A stretch of DNA of 9,078 bases. Source: Planctomycetaceae bacterium (GTDB taxonomy: Bacteria; Planctomycetota; Planctomycetia; Pirellulales; Pirellulaceae). The stretch lies in the NCBI GenBank assembly GCA_005773145.1, contig SXHS01000297.1, forward strand, positions 1-9,078, written 5' to 3'. A model generated the notes under the pieces. The model made no database searches. It was not told the DNA's origin and saw only the letters and a list, made by a program, of their open reading frames with translations. The translations under genes and the position numbers were made by a program. Of this stretch, positions 1 to 6,070 are shown piece after piece (within the stretch, counting starts at the first letter, position 1; every line of letters starts with the position of its first letter).

Positions 1-87
1 GCGGCGCAACAGGAGTGTCAGCAAATTGAAGAACAACTGCAGCGTTCTTATCAACGCTGGGAGGAGTTGGAGAGCATGGACCGCTAG
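1..87 (+). CDS. 3' end of a probable ABC-F family ATPase (Uup/EttA-like)
   Basis: Only the last 28 codons are present, in a frame open from base 1 to the TAG at 85-87. The peptide is polar and heptad-like, rich in Gln and Glu, and ends YQRWEELESMDR. ABC-F proteins such as Uup often finish with a short coiled coil ending in a similar 'RWEELE' stretch, which is the basis for the call. ABC-F proteins are soluble, ribosome-associated ATPases with two nucleotide-binding domains. None of the ATPase motifs lies in this window, so the identification rests on the tail alone; another coiled-coil protein is possible. The stop overlaps the stop of the convergent RTX gene. Confidence 0.5.
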   Translation, partial: AAQQECQQIEEQLQRSYQRWEELESMDR

Positions 88-983
88 TCATCGTACTTAC
101 GTGCGAACTCCCCCTGCAGGACCATCCCGATGCTAACGGTGGCACCGGCGTTCAGGCTTGGGAATCCTTCGGGCAATGGCAGTTCGTCCTCGTGATGAAC
201 ACTCGAGAATTCCACTTTTCCCTCCCCTTCCTGGTCCGTGGTGATCTGCCCCACGGTGAATCCGGCTACCACGATATCGTAGGTTGTGTTCGCAGCCAAA
301 TACCGGACCTCAACCTCGAATTTAATTTCCAGTTGTCCGTGTTCGAGCTCAAATTCCAGGTCGGCGCGCCCCCAGGCGTCGCCGAGGCCACTGAGCAGAG
401 CTCGGAATTCGAGATCTAGGTCCGTGGTCGTACCGTCGACGAGCGAATTGCGGCCTTCGTCACCGTCCAGCAAGTCGTCCCCTTCATCGCCATCCAAGTG
501 ATCGTTACCAGCGCCCCCCTTCAGGCGATCGTTGCCGAGCCCGCCATGACAGTTGTCCTTGCCACGTCCTCCATCGCCGTAGTCATCTCCTTCGTCACCG
601 TGGATTGAGTCGTTGCCATTTTCACCGAAAAGCCGATCGTCGTCATCTCCGCCGGCCAAGTAATCTTGCCCTTCGTCACCATGCATTTCATCTTCACCGG
701 ATCCTCCGCGCAGTGTGTCTTTGCCCTCGCCACCATGTATTTCATCATTTCCCGCTCCGCCATCGATCACATCCTTGCCTTGTTCGCCGGAAATGTCATC
801 GTTTCCGCCGCCGCACTGAATCTGATCGCGGCCGTTGCCGCCACTTACCCATGCATCGATCAAGACAGAGTCAGCGATCGTGATACGGTCATTACCCCCG
901 CGTCCATTGACTCGCAGCACCATTAGAATAGGTAGTTTACAAAAGAGACAAGTCAAGCGACCGTGACGAAGTTCCCTAGACAA
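84..983 (-). CDS. RTX (hemolysin-type) calcium-binding repeat protein, probably truncated at its 5' end
   Basis: Residues about 47-180 are tandem nine-residue repeats of the GGxGxDxUx type (for example GGAGNDEIHGG, GGAGNDHLDGDEG), roughly fourteen copies. In RTX proteins these form a parallel beta-roll that binds calcium outside the cell. Residues about 185-299 form a separate acidic domain predicted to be mostly beta strand, with ANTTYDIVVAGFTVGQITTD near the middle and PEGFPSLNAGATVSIG near the end; I do not recognise it as a named domain. The open frame begins at a TTG (983) with no ribosome binding site, and the first ATG is residue 21 (923), also without one. There is no signal peptide, although such proteins are normally exported. 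Residues 22-45 (LRVNGRGGNDRITIADSV) look like the middle of a longer beta-roll protein, so the real N-terminus is probably missing or out of frame upstream. It lies downstream of the GNAT gene on the same strand. Confidence 0.72.
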   Translation of the reverse strand: MSRELRHGRLTCLFCKLPILMVLRVNGRGGNDRITIADSVLIDAWVSGGNGRDQIQCGGGNDDISGEQGKDVIDGGAGNDEIHGGEGKDTLRGGSGEDEMHGDEGQDYLAGGDDDDRLFGENGNDSIHGDEGDDYGDGGRGKDNCHGGLGNDRLKGGAGNDHLDGDEGDDLLDGDEGRNSLVDGTTTDLDLEFRALLSGLGDAWGRADLEFELEHGQLEIKFEVEVRYLAANTTYDIVVAGFTVGQITTDQEGEGKVEFSSVHHEDELPLPEGFPSLNAGATVSIGMVLQGEFARKYDD

Positions 984-1035
984 CCAGCAAATCGCAACCG
1001 CCGCTTTTGGTATCAGTAACGTTAATGCGGATCAT
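976..1035 (-). pseudogene. Possible out-of-frame remnant of the RTX gene's missing N-terminal part
   Basis: Just upstream of the RTX frame, a different minus-strand frame reads MIRINVTDTKSGGCDLLVV and then stops at TAG (978-976). The VNVTDT...GG.D.L.V pattern resembles beta-strand segments that precede RTX repeats in large planctomycete surface proteins. This comparison is from memory, not from a search. No ribosome binding site precedes the ATG at 1035. If correct, a frameshift or small deletion around 940-980 separates it from the repeat-coding frame. It could also be chance. Confidence 0.25.
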
Positions 1036-1090
1036 GAGACAATGGAGAGCGGATTTCTGTAATCCAAGGAGGCAGGAGGATCTCCTCCGG
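984..1090. other. Gap between GNAT and RTX genes with a perfect short hairpin
   Basis: This 107-base gap follows the GNAT stop. Bases 1075-1088 form a perfect 6-bp inverted repeat (GGAGGA, TC, TCCTCC) that starts three bases after the GNAT stop in the direction of transcription. A second 5-bp repeat (GGATT, TCTGT, AATCC) lies at 1051-1065. Neither is followed by a T tract on the minus strand, so intrinsic termination is only a weak possibility. I see no convincing promoter for the RTX gene here. Confidence 0.4.
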
Positions 1091-1852
1091 TCAACCGCTG
1101 GACGCACGGACCGCACTCGGTCTCTCCATGGGTATTTTTGGCACCGACGACGGGAAACGAAGCTCAATCGGGTTGCGTCGCACGTTGAAGCGGAACCATC
1201 TGTCGACCTGTACACGACCCCGAACGAAACAGCATGTAATGCTGAGAAATCGCACGACCCAGACACGCCCTGCCAGGCTGCGTGCGTGTCGTGAGTGGAT
1301 CCGATTCGAGCCGATATTCGTAGGATTCACGGCGACAAAAATTTCGTTGAATCCGAGGGTCGTTAGTTCCGACACCATGAAGCGCAACATCTCGGAATGG
1401 ATCCCCATGCGGCGCATGTCTTTGTGGACTAGTGCGGCGAATAACCAAGCCTGCGTTGTGCCCAGCTTCAGACGCAGACCAAGCTCCTGTTCGTCGAATT
1501 GCTCGGCCGCAGCCCAGAATCCCCCGGCCAGGCGACCGTTCACTTCGGCGGAGCATGCCGTCAAGTTGACTGCGGAGAATGGACGGCGAAAATAAGTCAA
1601 CCTTTCCACCGCCTCATAGTCGGAGACGGATTCACACCAGCGCACCCGAGTGGCGGATGGTGCGGTTGACGCTGCCTGGCAGAGTTCGCGATTGAGAAGT
1701 GCTCGCCAGTCGCTTGGCACTTCTTCTTCAACGTTCATCTCGTAGATCACAAAGTTGCGGTAGCGAAAGAGCCAACCGGGAATCAAACGATTGAACAAGA
1801 TTGCCAGCGAATACCAGAATCCGTTGCGGCGGATGATCTCGGCAATCTTCAT
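1091..1852 (-). CDS. GNAT-family N-acetyltransferase (253 aa)
   Basis: GNAT enzymes move an acetyl group from acetyl-CoA to an amine. The acetyl-CoA motif is visible at residues 140-160: ALVHKDMRRMGIHSEM, in which RRMGIH matches the R/QxxGxG/A loop less its last glycine. It is followed by a helix and the strand FNEIFVAVNPTNIGS (168-182), the usual motif A to B arrangement. Residues 1-40 are basic and hydrophobic (a LAILFNRLIPGWLFRYRNFVIYEM stretch) and may be an amphipathic membrane-contacting helix. After residue 190 the sequence is rich in Arg and aromatic residues and still reads as coding, up to RFNVRRNPIELRF; the last 20 residues are low in conserved character. The ATG at 1852 is preceded by GGAAG at a 9-base spacing. 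The gene starts 39 bases after the acyltransferase-3 stop, so it is probably the third gene of that operon. The substrate is unknown. Confidence 0.75.
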   Translation of the reverse strand: MKIAEIIRRNGFWYSLAILFNRLIPGWLFRYRNFVIYEMNVEEEVPSDWRALLNRELCQAASTAPSATRVRWCESVSDYEAVERLTYFRRPFSAVNLTACSAEVNGRLAGGFWAAAEQFDEQELGLRLKLGTTQAWLFAALVHKDMRRMGIHSEMLRFMVSELTTLGFNEIFVAVNPTNIGSNRIHSRHARSLAGRVWVVRFLSITCCFVRGRVQVDRWFRFNVRRNPIELRFPSSVPKIPMERPSAVRASSG

Positions 1853-1891
1853 AGTGAACCGCTTCCGGGACCGGTCGTAGGATGATGGCTG

Positions 1892-3124
1892 TCAGCGTTG
1901 GGGCACGTTGGCAAAATGGCGTTCGATGAACCGATGAAACATCCACGCCACCGCCAGCGAAACGACCAGGCACAGGGGCATGGTCCCGATCAGCACTCGA
2001 AGGTCGGAGTGCCAGCCTGCGGCGGCCATCACACAGCCGATCCAGACCGTGATGGGAAAATGTACTAGGTAAATGCTGTAGGAAAATGAGCCCGTCCACT
2101 GAAAAGGCCGCAGCGACCAATGGGCGGCTAATCTTTCGTCCCAGCGTTTCAGGGGGGAGAGCAGCAAGGCGAACGCGGCGGCAACAAGAATGTATTCTCC
2201 CACATGCCGATCATGAGCACTCGCCGCAAAAAGGCGCTCTCCCAATCCGTACACCATGCCGGCCGCCAATGCTCCATGGGCCCACCAAGCCGCACGACCC
2301 TGGAGGTAATTGACGCGATGGTAGAGGAGAATACCGGCGGCGAACAACAACCAATGTCCGTCGAAAAAGTATCCATCGATGGCGATACCCCGCCAACGGC
2401 AGAGGTGTCGGATGACCAGTGCCCCCAGCGCAATCGAGTAGCAGGCGGAAAAAAAACGACGGGACGCTAACACTAACAGCAGTCCCGTCACCGCATAAAA
2501 CTGCTCCTCGTAACACAGTGTCCAGGTATTCAAAAGAAGGTAGGTGCGCTCGCCTCCCAGCAACTCGGGCAACCAGGATGCCGTCGCCGTGATATTTGCG
2601 ATCCAGTCGACGGGGGTGAAGGACGCTAGTTTCGGCAGTTGAAGACACTGTTCCGCCACGACAGAGTTCCAGCCGACGGCCCAGGTGAATCCAGCCCCCA
2701 AGAGGATTGCCGCCCAGAACGGAGGATAGATCCGGCGGATTCGGCGATAAAAATATTGGGATAAAGAATGCGGTTTGCGGCGTAAGGAGTCGACGCTGGC
2801 GGCGATGCAATATCCACTGACTACGAAGAACATCGGCACGCCCATCCACAGGCGGCCGACCAGATTGACGGCGAGCCCTGCCAGCGACCACGTCGCTGGG
2901 TCCGCCGACGACCAGCTGTGATCCGCATAGAATGTGGCGTGGTACAGCAGCAGCATGAGACAGGCCATGCCGCGCACGGCATCCAAGGTCTGATACCGCG
3001 AGTCTTTGGGTTTAGGCGGCAGACTCGCAGGCTTGGCCGAGGTCGATTCTCCCTGGCCTACGTCGCGTGAACCCAGCGAAGGGATCGGGGGCGTAAGGAT
3101 CTGAACTTCGCTGCTGAGGCTCAT
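1892..3124 (-). CDS. Membrane acyltransferase, acyltransferase-3 / OafA-YrhL family (410 aa)
   Basis: Integral membrane proteins of this family transfer acetyl or other acyl groups to exported sugars, such as O-antigen, peptidoglycan or exopolysaccharide. Family marks are in order: a cytoplasmic proline-rich N-tail (1-43); LDAVRGMACLMLLLYHATF at 47-65 with the expected Arg51 and catalytic-type His62; the GVPMFFVVSGY helix (95-105); the basic YFYRRIRRIYPPFW loop (124-137); NTWTLCYEEQFY (199-210) with the usual W-x-L-x-x-E-x-x-F/Y pattern; and a late helix with SYSIYLVHFP (348-357). There are about ten hydrophobic segments, and the length is typical for the family without an added SGNH domain. 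The ATG lies three bases after the stop of the upstream FemAB-like gene (TAG CCG ATG), so the two are almost certainly translationally coupled. The acceptor cannot be told from sequence. Confidence 0.9.
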   Translation of the reverse strand: MSLSSEVQILTPPIPSLGSRDVGQGESTSAKPASLPPKPKDSRYQTLDAVRGMACLMLLLYHATFYADHSWSSADPATWSLAGLAVNLVGRLWMGVPMFFVVSGYCIAASVDSLRRKPHSLSQYFYRRIRRIYPPFWAAILLGAGFTWAVGWNSVVAEQCLQLPKLASFTPVDWIANITATASWLPELLGGERTYLLLNTWTLCYEEQFYAVTGLLLVLASRRFFSACYSIALGALVIRHLCRWRGIAIDGYFFDGHWLLFAAGILLYHRVNYLQGRAAWWAHGALAAGMVYGLGERLFAASAHDRHVGEYILVAAAFALLLSPLKRWDERLAAHWSLRPFQWTGSFSYSIYLVHFPITVWIGCVMAAAGWHSDLRVLIGTMPLCLVVSLAVAWMFHRFIERHFANVPQR

Positions 3125-3127
3125 CGG

Positions 3128-4312
3128 CTATCGCATTCCCGTCAAAAAAAGTCCCGTCTTGAGCCAGTCCTTGACCGTCGTTTGGGTCAGGAGAGCAACA
3201 TCCCAGAGCTGAGATCGCAATCTGGGGGGCACAATACGACAACTGCCGCAGGGTTGCGGTCGAGCGCCCATATGATGTTTGTATTCTTCGTCGCCGCGAC
3301 AGAGATCGTACCAGGATTGGCCCAGTGCAATCGCTCGTTGAATCGACGCTGTGTTGACAAGCCAACCGGGATTTTCGTGCAGGTAATCGGGATCGATACC
3401 GATTTGGTAGGCGAACGTCGTCGAATCGCCGCGAAAGCAAAGTTCGGCGGCGATCGGCCGATCGTCCAGGCTCACACATGCCAGATCGAGCAGGCCGGTA
3501 CGAGCCCACTCCCTTGCCGTTTCGTAGAGAAACTGGGCATGAGTCCTTCGATCAAAGCAGCCTGCATCCCCCAGGCTATTTCGGCGACGCTGATGGAGTT
3601 GCACCAATACGGACCAGAGACGCTCAAAGTCCTCCTCGGTCTCGGTGAACGTGACTCGACAGTTGGGGGTCGCCAGTTGTTTGAGGGCGGCACGCACTTT
3701 GCGCCGGCTCGATTTGGAGAGCGATGCAGTGTAAGCATCGATATTCGGTGGCAACGGTAAGCGCCATGTGTTGACCGGAGCGCTGCAATGATTGTGGAAG
3801 TCGTTTTCCTTCAACCGCGCCAGAAACCGATCATTCGCTGACGAGGTGGCGCTCATTCCCTCAAGCTCGATTAGTGACCAGTTGGGGAGCGTGCGAGATC
3901 GCCGGTTCGCCGGCATGCTGGATGAGGCGGAATGCGAGTTCACTTGGATCGCGAGAAAGTCGGCCAAGGCCTCTGCCACGGCCGATTCGTACCCTGCTTC
4001 AACCAGCAAGCCTTGCTGATCTGAACAGACTTCACCGGAACCCAGGAATCGCAGCACGCCCCCCACTGGACTTGCGTGCTCGACATAGAACGGGGCGATG
4101 CCGACGTATCGTTCGTCGTCTTGAGCCGTCATGACAAACAGACGATGAGTCGCGCCGTAGGAACGCCACCAGCCCGCTTGCCATTCCCAGCTGCGGAAGG
4201 GGATTCCGTCGGCCAGTCGATTCCAACTGGCCGACAGTCCAGCGACGTCGTCCAACGCCGGCAACACATCGATCGTCAATGAGTTTGCGGGAACGGGTAC
4301 GGGACCGGACAC
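3128..4312 (-). CDS. FemAB/CelD-like GNAT acyltransferase (BioF2-like, Acetyltransf_6 type; 394 aa)
   Basis: The protein matches the CelD/BioF2-like group of double-GNAT-fold enzymes found in exopolysaccharide and envelope gene clusters. Visible marks are FRSWEWQAGWWRSYG (39-53), common near the N-terminus of this group; LSKSSRRKVRAALKQL (198-213), the basic segment seen in these proteins; RPIAAELCFRGDSTTFAYQIGIDPDY (285-310); and the C-terminal YDLCRGDEEYKHHMGA (335-350), the family's D-x-x-R-G-x-x-x-Y-K pattern. I chose the GTG at 4312 because GAGG stands six bases before it and recognisable protein sequence starts soon after. The reading frame is open back to an ATG at 4714, but that 134-residue extension is rich in Arg, Pro and Ser, shows no domain, and would run across the start of hisE on the other strand. 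It is the first gene of a probable operon with the acyltransferase-3 and GNAT genes; a role in surface modification is inferred from that context. Confidence 0.82.
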   Translation of the reverse strand: MSGPVPVPANSLTIDVLPALDDVAGLSASWNRLADGIPFRSWEWQAGWWRSYGATHRLFVMTAQDDERYVGIAPFYVEHASPVGGVLRFLGSGEVCSDQQGLLVEAGYESAVAEALADFLAIQVNSHSASSSMPANRRSRTLPNWSLIELEGMSATSSANDRFLARLKENDFHNHCSAPVNTWRLPLPPNIDAYTASLSKSSRRKVRAALKQLATPNCRVTFTETEEDFERLWSVLVQLHQRRRNSLGDAGCFDRRTHAQFLYETAREWARTGLLDLACVSLDDRPIAAELCFRGDSTTFAYQIGIDPDYLHENPGWLVNTASIQRAIALGQSWYDLCRGDEEYKHHMGARPQPCGSCRIVPPRLRSQLWDVALLTQTTVKDWLKTGLFLTGMR

Positions 4313-4650
4313 CAGAGTCCTCGATTCGACGGAGGCACGTGTTGGCAACAGACAACCAAGTAAACCTACGTTATCTCTGGGAACGACGCCGAGTGATCGC
4401 CGAGACCGGGCCTTGGGCTGGCGACGCACGAGCAGTTCTACCGGTCCTAGGGGTTGCACCGGGGGCTGTTGGCAGGAACGCTTCACGCGGCTGGCGGCCC
4501 AGCCGAGGCGTCCATGCGACGGGTCCGACCTGGAGCCGACCACGGGAACGGACCCCAAGGCTCGCCCGCCATTGCCGGTGGGCGGTCTTCCTTGGTATTC
4601 TGTCGGTCTCTTGGCTGTACGCTCCGTGAAGAGGTGCGAGGACTGTTCGG
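4313..4650. other. Intergenic region between divergent operons, no gene seen
   Basis: These 338 bases lie between the GTG start of the leftward FemAB-like gene and the ATG of the rightward hisE gene, so promoters for both must lie here or inside neighbours. I see only a weak sigma70-like pair on the plus strand, TTGGTA at 4592-4597 with TGTACG about 18 bases further on, and nothing convincing on the minus strand. The middle holds several consecutive inverted repeats (listed separately). I saw no short frame rich in His codons of the kind used for histidine attenuation. Confidence 0.6.
4441..4595. repeat. Run of consecutive perfect inverted repeats (possible structured RNA or leader)
   Basis: Four stem-forming repeats follow one another. 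The first is CCGGT/ACCGG (4441-4445 with 4458-4462). The second is a 7-bp CGGCTGG/CCAGCCG with a CGGC tetraloop (4488-4505). The third is a 7-bp GGGTCCG/CGGACCC (4521-4527 with 4549-4555). The fourth is a two-part stem of CCAAGG/CCTTGG (4555-4560 with 4590-4595) around CGCCCGCC/GGTGGGCG (4563-4570 with 4577-4584, one G-T pair). The third and fourth abut, sharing base 4555. The strand is not determined, since the stems can form on either. GC-rich DNA forms stems by chance, so a functional RNA is only a possibility. Confidence 0.4.
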
Positions 4651-4992
4651 ATGGACGAAATGTCTGCGGTGGCGCGCTTGATGGCCACGATTGAGGAGCG
4701 GAAGCGAAATCCATCTACCCGTTCGTATACCAGCCAGCTATTAGTAGGTGGCGTACCGGCGATCGGTGCCAAGGTATTGGAGGAAGGCCGGGAAATTGTG
4801 GAAGCGGCTGCGATTGACGACGATGTCCCGCGTGAAGCGGCGATGATCCACGAGGCGGCCGATCTGCTCTACCATCTGCTGGTCCTACTCGCGTTTCGTG
4901 ACGTCACTTGGACTCAAGTCGAGGTGGAACTTGCCCGTCGCTTCGGCATTTCCGGACTGGACGAGAAGGCGGCACGTCAGCCGAAGAATTAG
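4651..4992 (+). CDS. hisE: Phosphoribosyl-ATP pyrophosphatase (113 aa)
   Basis: HisE hydrolyses phosphoribosyl-ATP to phosphoribosyl-AMP and pyrophosphate, the second step of histidine synthesis, in the cytoplasm. The short all-helical protein carries the family pattern: SYTSQLLVGGVPAIGAKVLEE (25-45), with the K-V-x-E-E-x-x-E metal-binding helix (Lys41, Glu44, Glu45, Glu48), and then EAADLLYHLLVLLAFRDV (68-85), with Glu68 and Asp71 as the second acidic pair. The length is normal for a stand-alone HisE without a fused HisI domain. The ATG at 4651 is preceded by GAGG at 4638-4641, nine bases away; an in-frame ATG three codons later is an alternative. hisG follows 37 bases downstream, so the two are probably co-transcribed. 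Confidence 0.93.
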   Translation: MDEMSAVARLMATIEERKRNPSTRSYTSQLLVGGVPAIGAKVLEEGREIVEAAAIDDDVPREAAMIHEAADLLYHLLVLLAFRDVTWTQVEVELARRFGISGLDEKAARQPKN

Positions 4993-5029
4993 CCTCAGCC
5001 ATCTATGATGCAGAGAAGGTAACGACGTC

Positions 5030-5887
5030 ATGCCGGAGCGAAATTTGCGACTAGGTGTTCCCAGCAAGGGGCGGTTGGCTGAGCAAGCCGTGGCCTTGCT
5101 TCAACAGGCCGGTTTGAATTTTCGTCGGCAGGAACGCAGTCTATTTGCCCGGGCACGCGAGATTCCCGTCGACATCACCTTTCTGCGTGCAGATGACATA
5201 CCCGTCCTCTGCGCCGAAGGTGCCATCGATATGGGCATTACGGGGAGCGACCTCGTCGCTGAGCATGGTGTGGATGTCGTAACGAGGCTCGCTCTGGGCC
5301 TGGGCCGTTGTCGCCTTTCCTTGTGTGTACCGGAAGACCGTGACTTTCAGAGCTTACAGGAATTGGATGGCTGCCGGGTTGCGACCAGTTTTCCCAATTT
5401 GACCGCTGCGTTTCTTAGGCAACACCGGGCCGATCCTCACCTCGTTTCCATTACGGGCTCCGTCGAGATCATGGTGGCTCTGGGTGTTGCGGACGCGGTG
5501 GTGGACCTGGTCGAGACGGGGAGCACGCTGGCGGCCAATCGCCTGCGAATCTTGGAGGACATTGGCCAATACGAGACGGTGTTGATACAATCGACGAGCT
5601 GCCGCGATACGGCTTTGGCCGATCGGATTGTGCGGCGTTTGCAGGGAGTTGTGATCGCCCGCAGCTATTCGCTCTTGGAATACAACGTTGCCCGCGCGCG
5701 ACTCCCTGAAGCCGAAAAGATCACCCCAGGATTTCATTCGCCGACCGTGAGCAGCCTGGAAGACTGCGACTGGTGCGCCGTTCGTGTGATGGTGCGCCAA
5801 AGCGAAGTGATTCAGGTCATGGAGCGATTGGAAAGCATTGGAGCGACGGCCATTTTGGAAACAGCCATTTCCAACTGCCGCCTTTGA
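5030..5887 (+). CDS. hisG: ATP phosphoribosyltransferase, long form (285 aa)
   Basis: HisG joins ATP and phosphoribosyl pyrophosphate to give phosphoribosyl-ATP, the first and usually feedback-controlled step of histidine synthesis. The N-terminus LRLGVPSKGRLAEQA (6-20) and DIPVLCAEGAIDMGITGSDLVAE (56-78) form the two-lobed catalytic part. The family signature is present at 145-167, E-x5-G-x-x-D...DLVETGSTL, which binds the PRPP phosphate. Residues about 210-285 form the extra C-terminal ACT-like domain (PGFHSPTVSSLEDCDWCAV, then GATAILETAISNC) found only in the long, hexameric form. That form does not need the HisZ partner and is normally inhibited by histidine. The ATG at 5030 has AGAAGG at 5014-5019, ten bases upstream. 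It follows hisE closely; the other his genes are not in the window. Confidence 0.96.
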   Translation: MPERNLRLGVPSKGRLAEQAVALLQQAGLNFRRQERSLFARAREIPVDITFLRADDIPVLCAEGAIDMGITGSDLVAEHGVDVVTRLALGLGRCRLSLCVPEDRDFQSLQELDGCRVATSFPNLTAAFLRQHRADPHLVSITGSVEIMVALGVADAVVDLVETGSTLAANRLRILEDIGQYETVLIQSTSCRDTALADRIVRRLQGVVIARSYSLLEYNVARARLPEAEKITPGFHSPTVSSLEDCDWCAVRVMVRQSEVIQVMERLESIGATAILETAISNCRL

Positions 5888-6066
5888 TTAGCGAATCTCG
5901 CCGGGCAAACGGTACGACCGATACAATCGGCATTCTCGATCCGTACGGCGCACCGCGCCGCCACAGCCGTGGAATTCGTGGTTTTGTTTGTCGCGTCTCG
6001 TGTTACCATGAAACGCATGGGATGGCTAAGACTCATCGAACGGCGCCGCTGGGGGTGTGCGAGATC
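5888..6066. other. Gap between hisG and the ABC ATPase gene with small hairpins
   Basis: The 179-base gap holds three small perfect stems: CCGAT/ATCGG (5918-5930), itself enclosed by GTACG/CGTAC (5912-5916 with 5942-5946); CGGCGC/GCGCCG with a three-base loop (5946-5960); and CCAC/GTGG (5961-5972). A T-rich stretch (about 5980-5989) follows the last stem after a few bases, so weak termination after hisG is possible but not textbook. The same T-rich stretch could serve as a poor -35 region for a promoter with TACCAT (6004-6009) as -10, which would separate the ABC pair from hisEG. Neither call is firm. Confidence 0.35.
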
Positions 6067-6070
6067 ATGA
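6008..6070 (+). CDS. Possible 20-codon upstream reading frame overlapping the ABC ATPase start
   Basis: An ATG at 6008 opens a frame of 20 codons that is rich in Arg and Trp (begins MKRMGWLRL, ends CARS). It stops at TGA 6068-6070, so its stop overlaps the ATPase start as ATGA. That overlap is the usual geometry for translational coupling. Against it, there is no clear ribosome binding site before 6008, and a frame this short arises easily by chance. I cannot tell whether it is translated. Confidence 0.25.
   Translation: MKRMGWLRLIERRRWGCARS

Noticed and set aside
430..840. Regularly spaced DNA repeats that might suggest a CRISPR array or minisatellite
   Set aside because: The periodicity is explained by nine-residue RTX coding repeats; there are no identical repeats with unique spacers.
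1075..1088. Perfect GGAGGA/TCCTCC hairpin as a GNAT terminator
   Set aside because: The position is right, but the stem is short and no T tract follows on the minus strand, so it is noted only as a hairpin.
1091..1300. Frameshift in the C-terminal part of the GNAT gene
   Set aside because: The Arg-rich tail looked odd at first, but the frame continues with protein-like sequence (RFNVRRNPIELRF) to a stop close to the expected length, so I kept it as intact.
2211..2891. 226-codon minus-strand frame inside the acyltransferase-3 gene
   Set aside because: It lies wholly within a well-supported gene on the same strand in another frame, is Arg-rich and has no recognisable motif.
4313..4650. Histidine attenuator ahead of hisE
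   Set aside because: No short frame with a run of His codons and no stem followed by a T run is present.
4313..4714. 134-residue N-terminal extension of the FemAB-like protein
   Set aside because: The frame is open, but the residues are Arg/Pro/Ser-rich with no domain. The extension would overlap hisE and its ribosome binding site, and a GTG with a well-spaced GAGG exists at 4312.
5773..6066. Upstream extension of the ABC ATPase frame, including an ATG at 6022
   Set aside because: The extension overlaps the end of hisG, shows no family similarity, and the ATPase fold begins right at the ATG at 6067.
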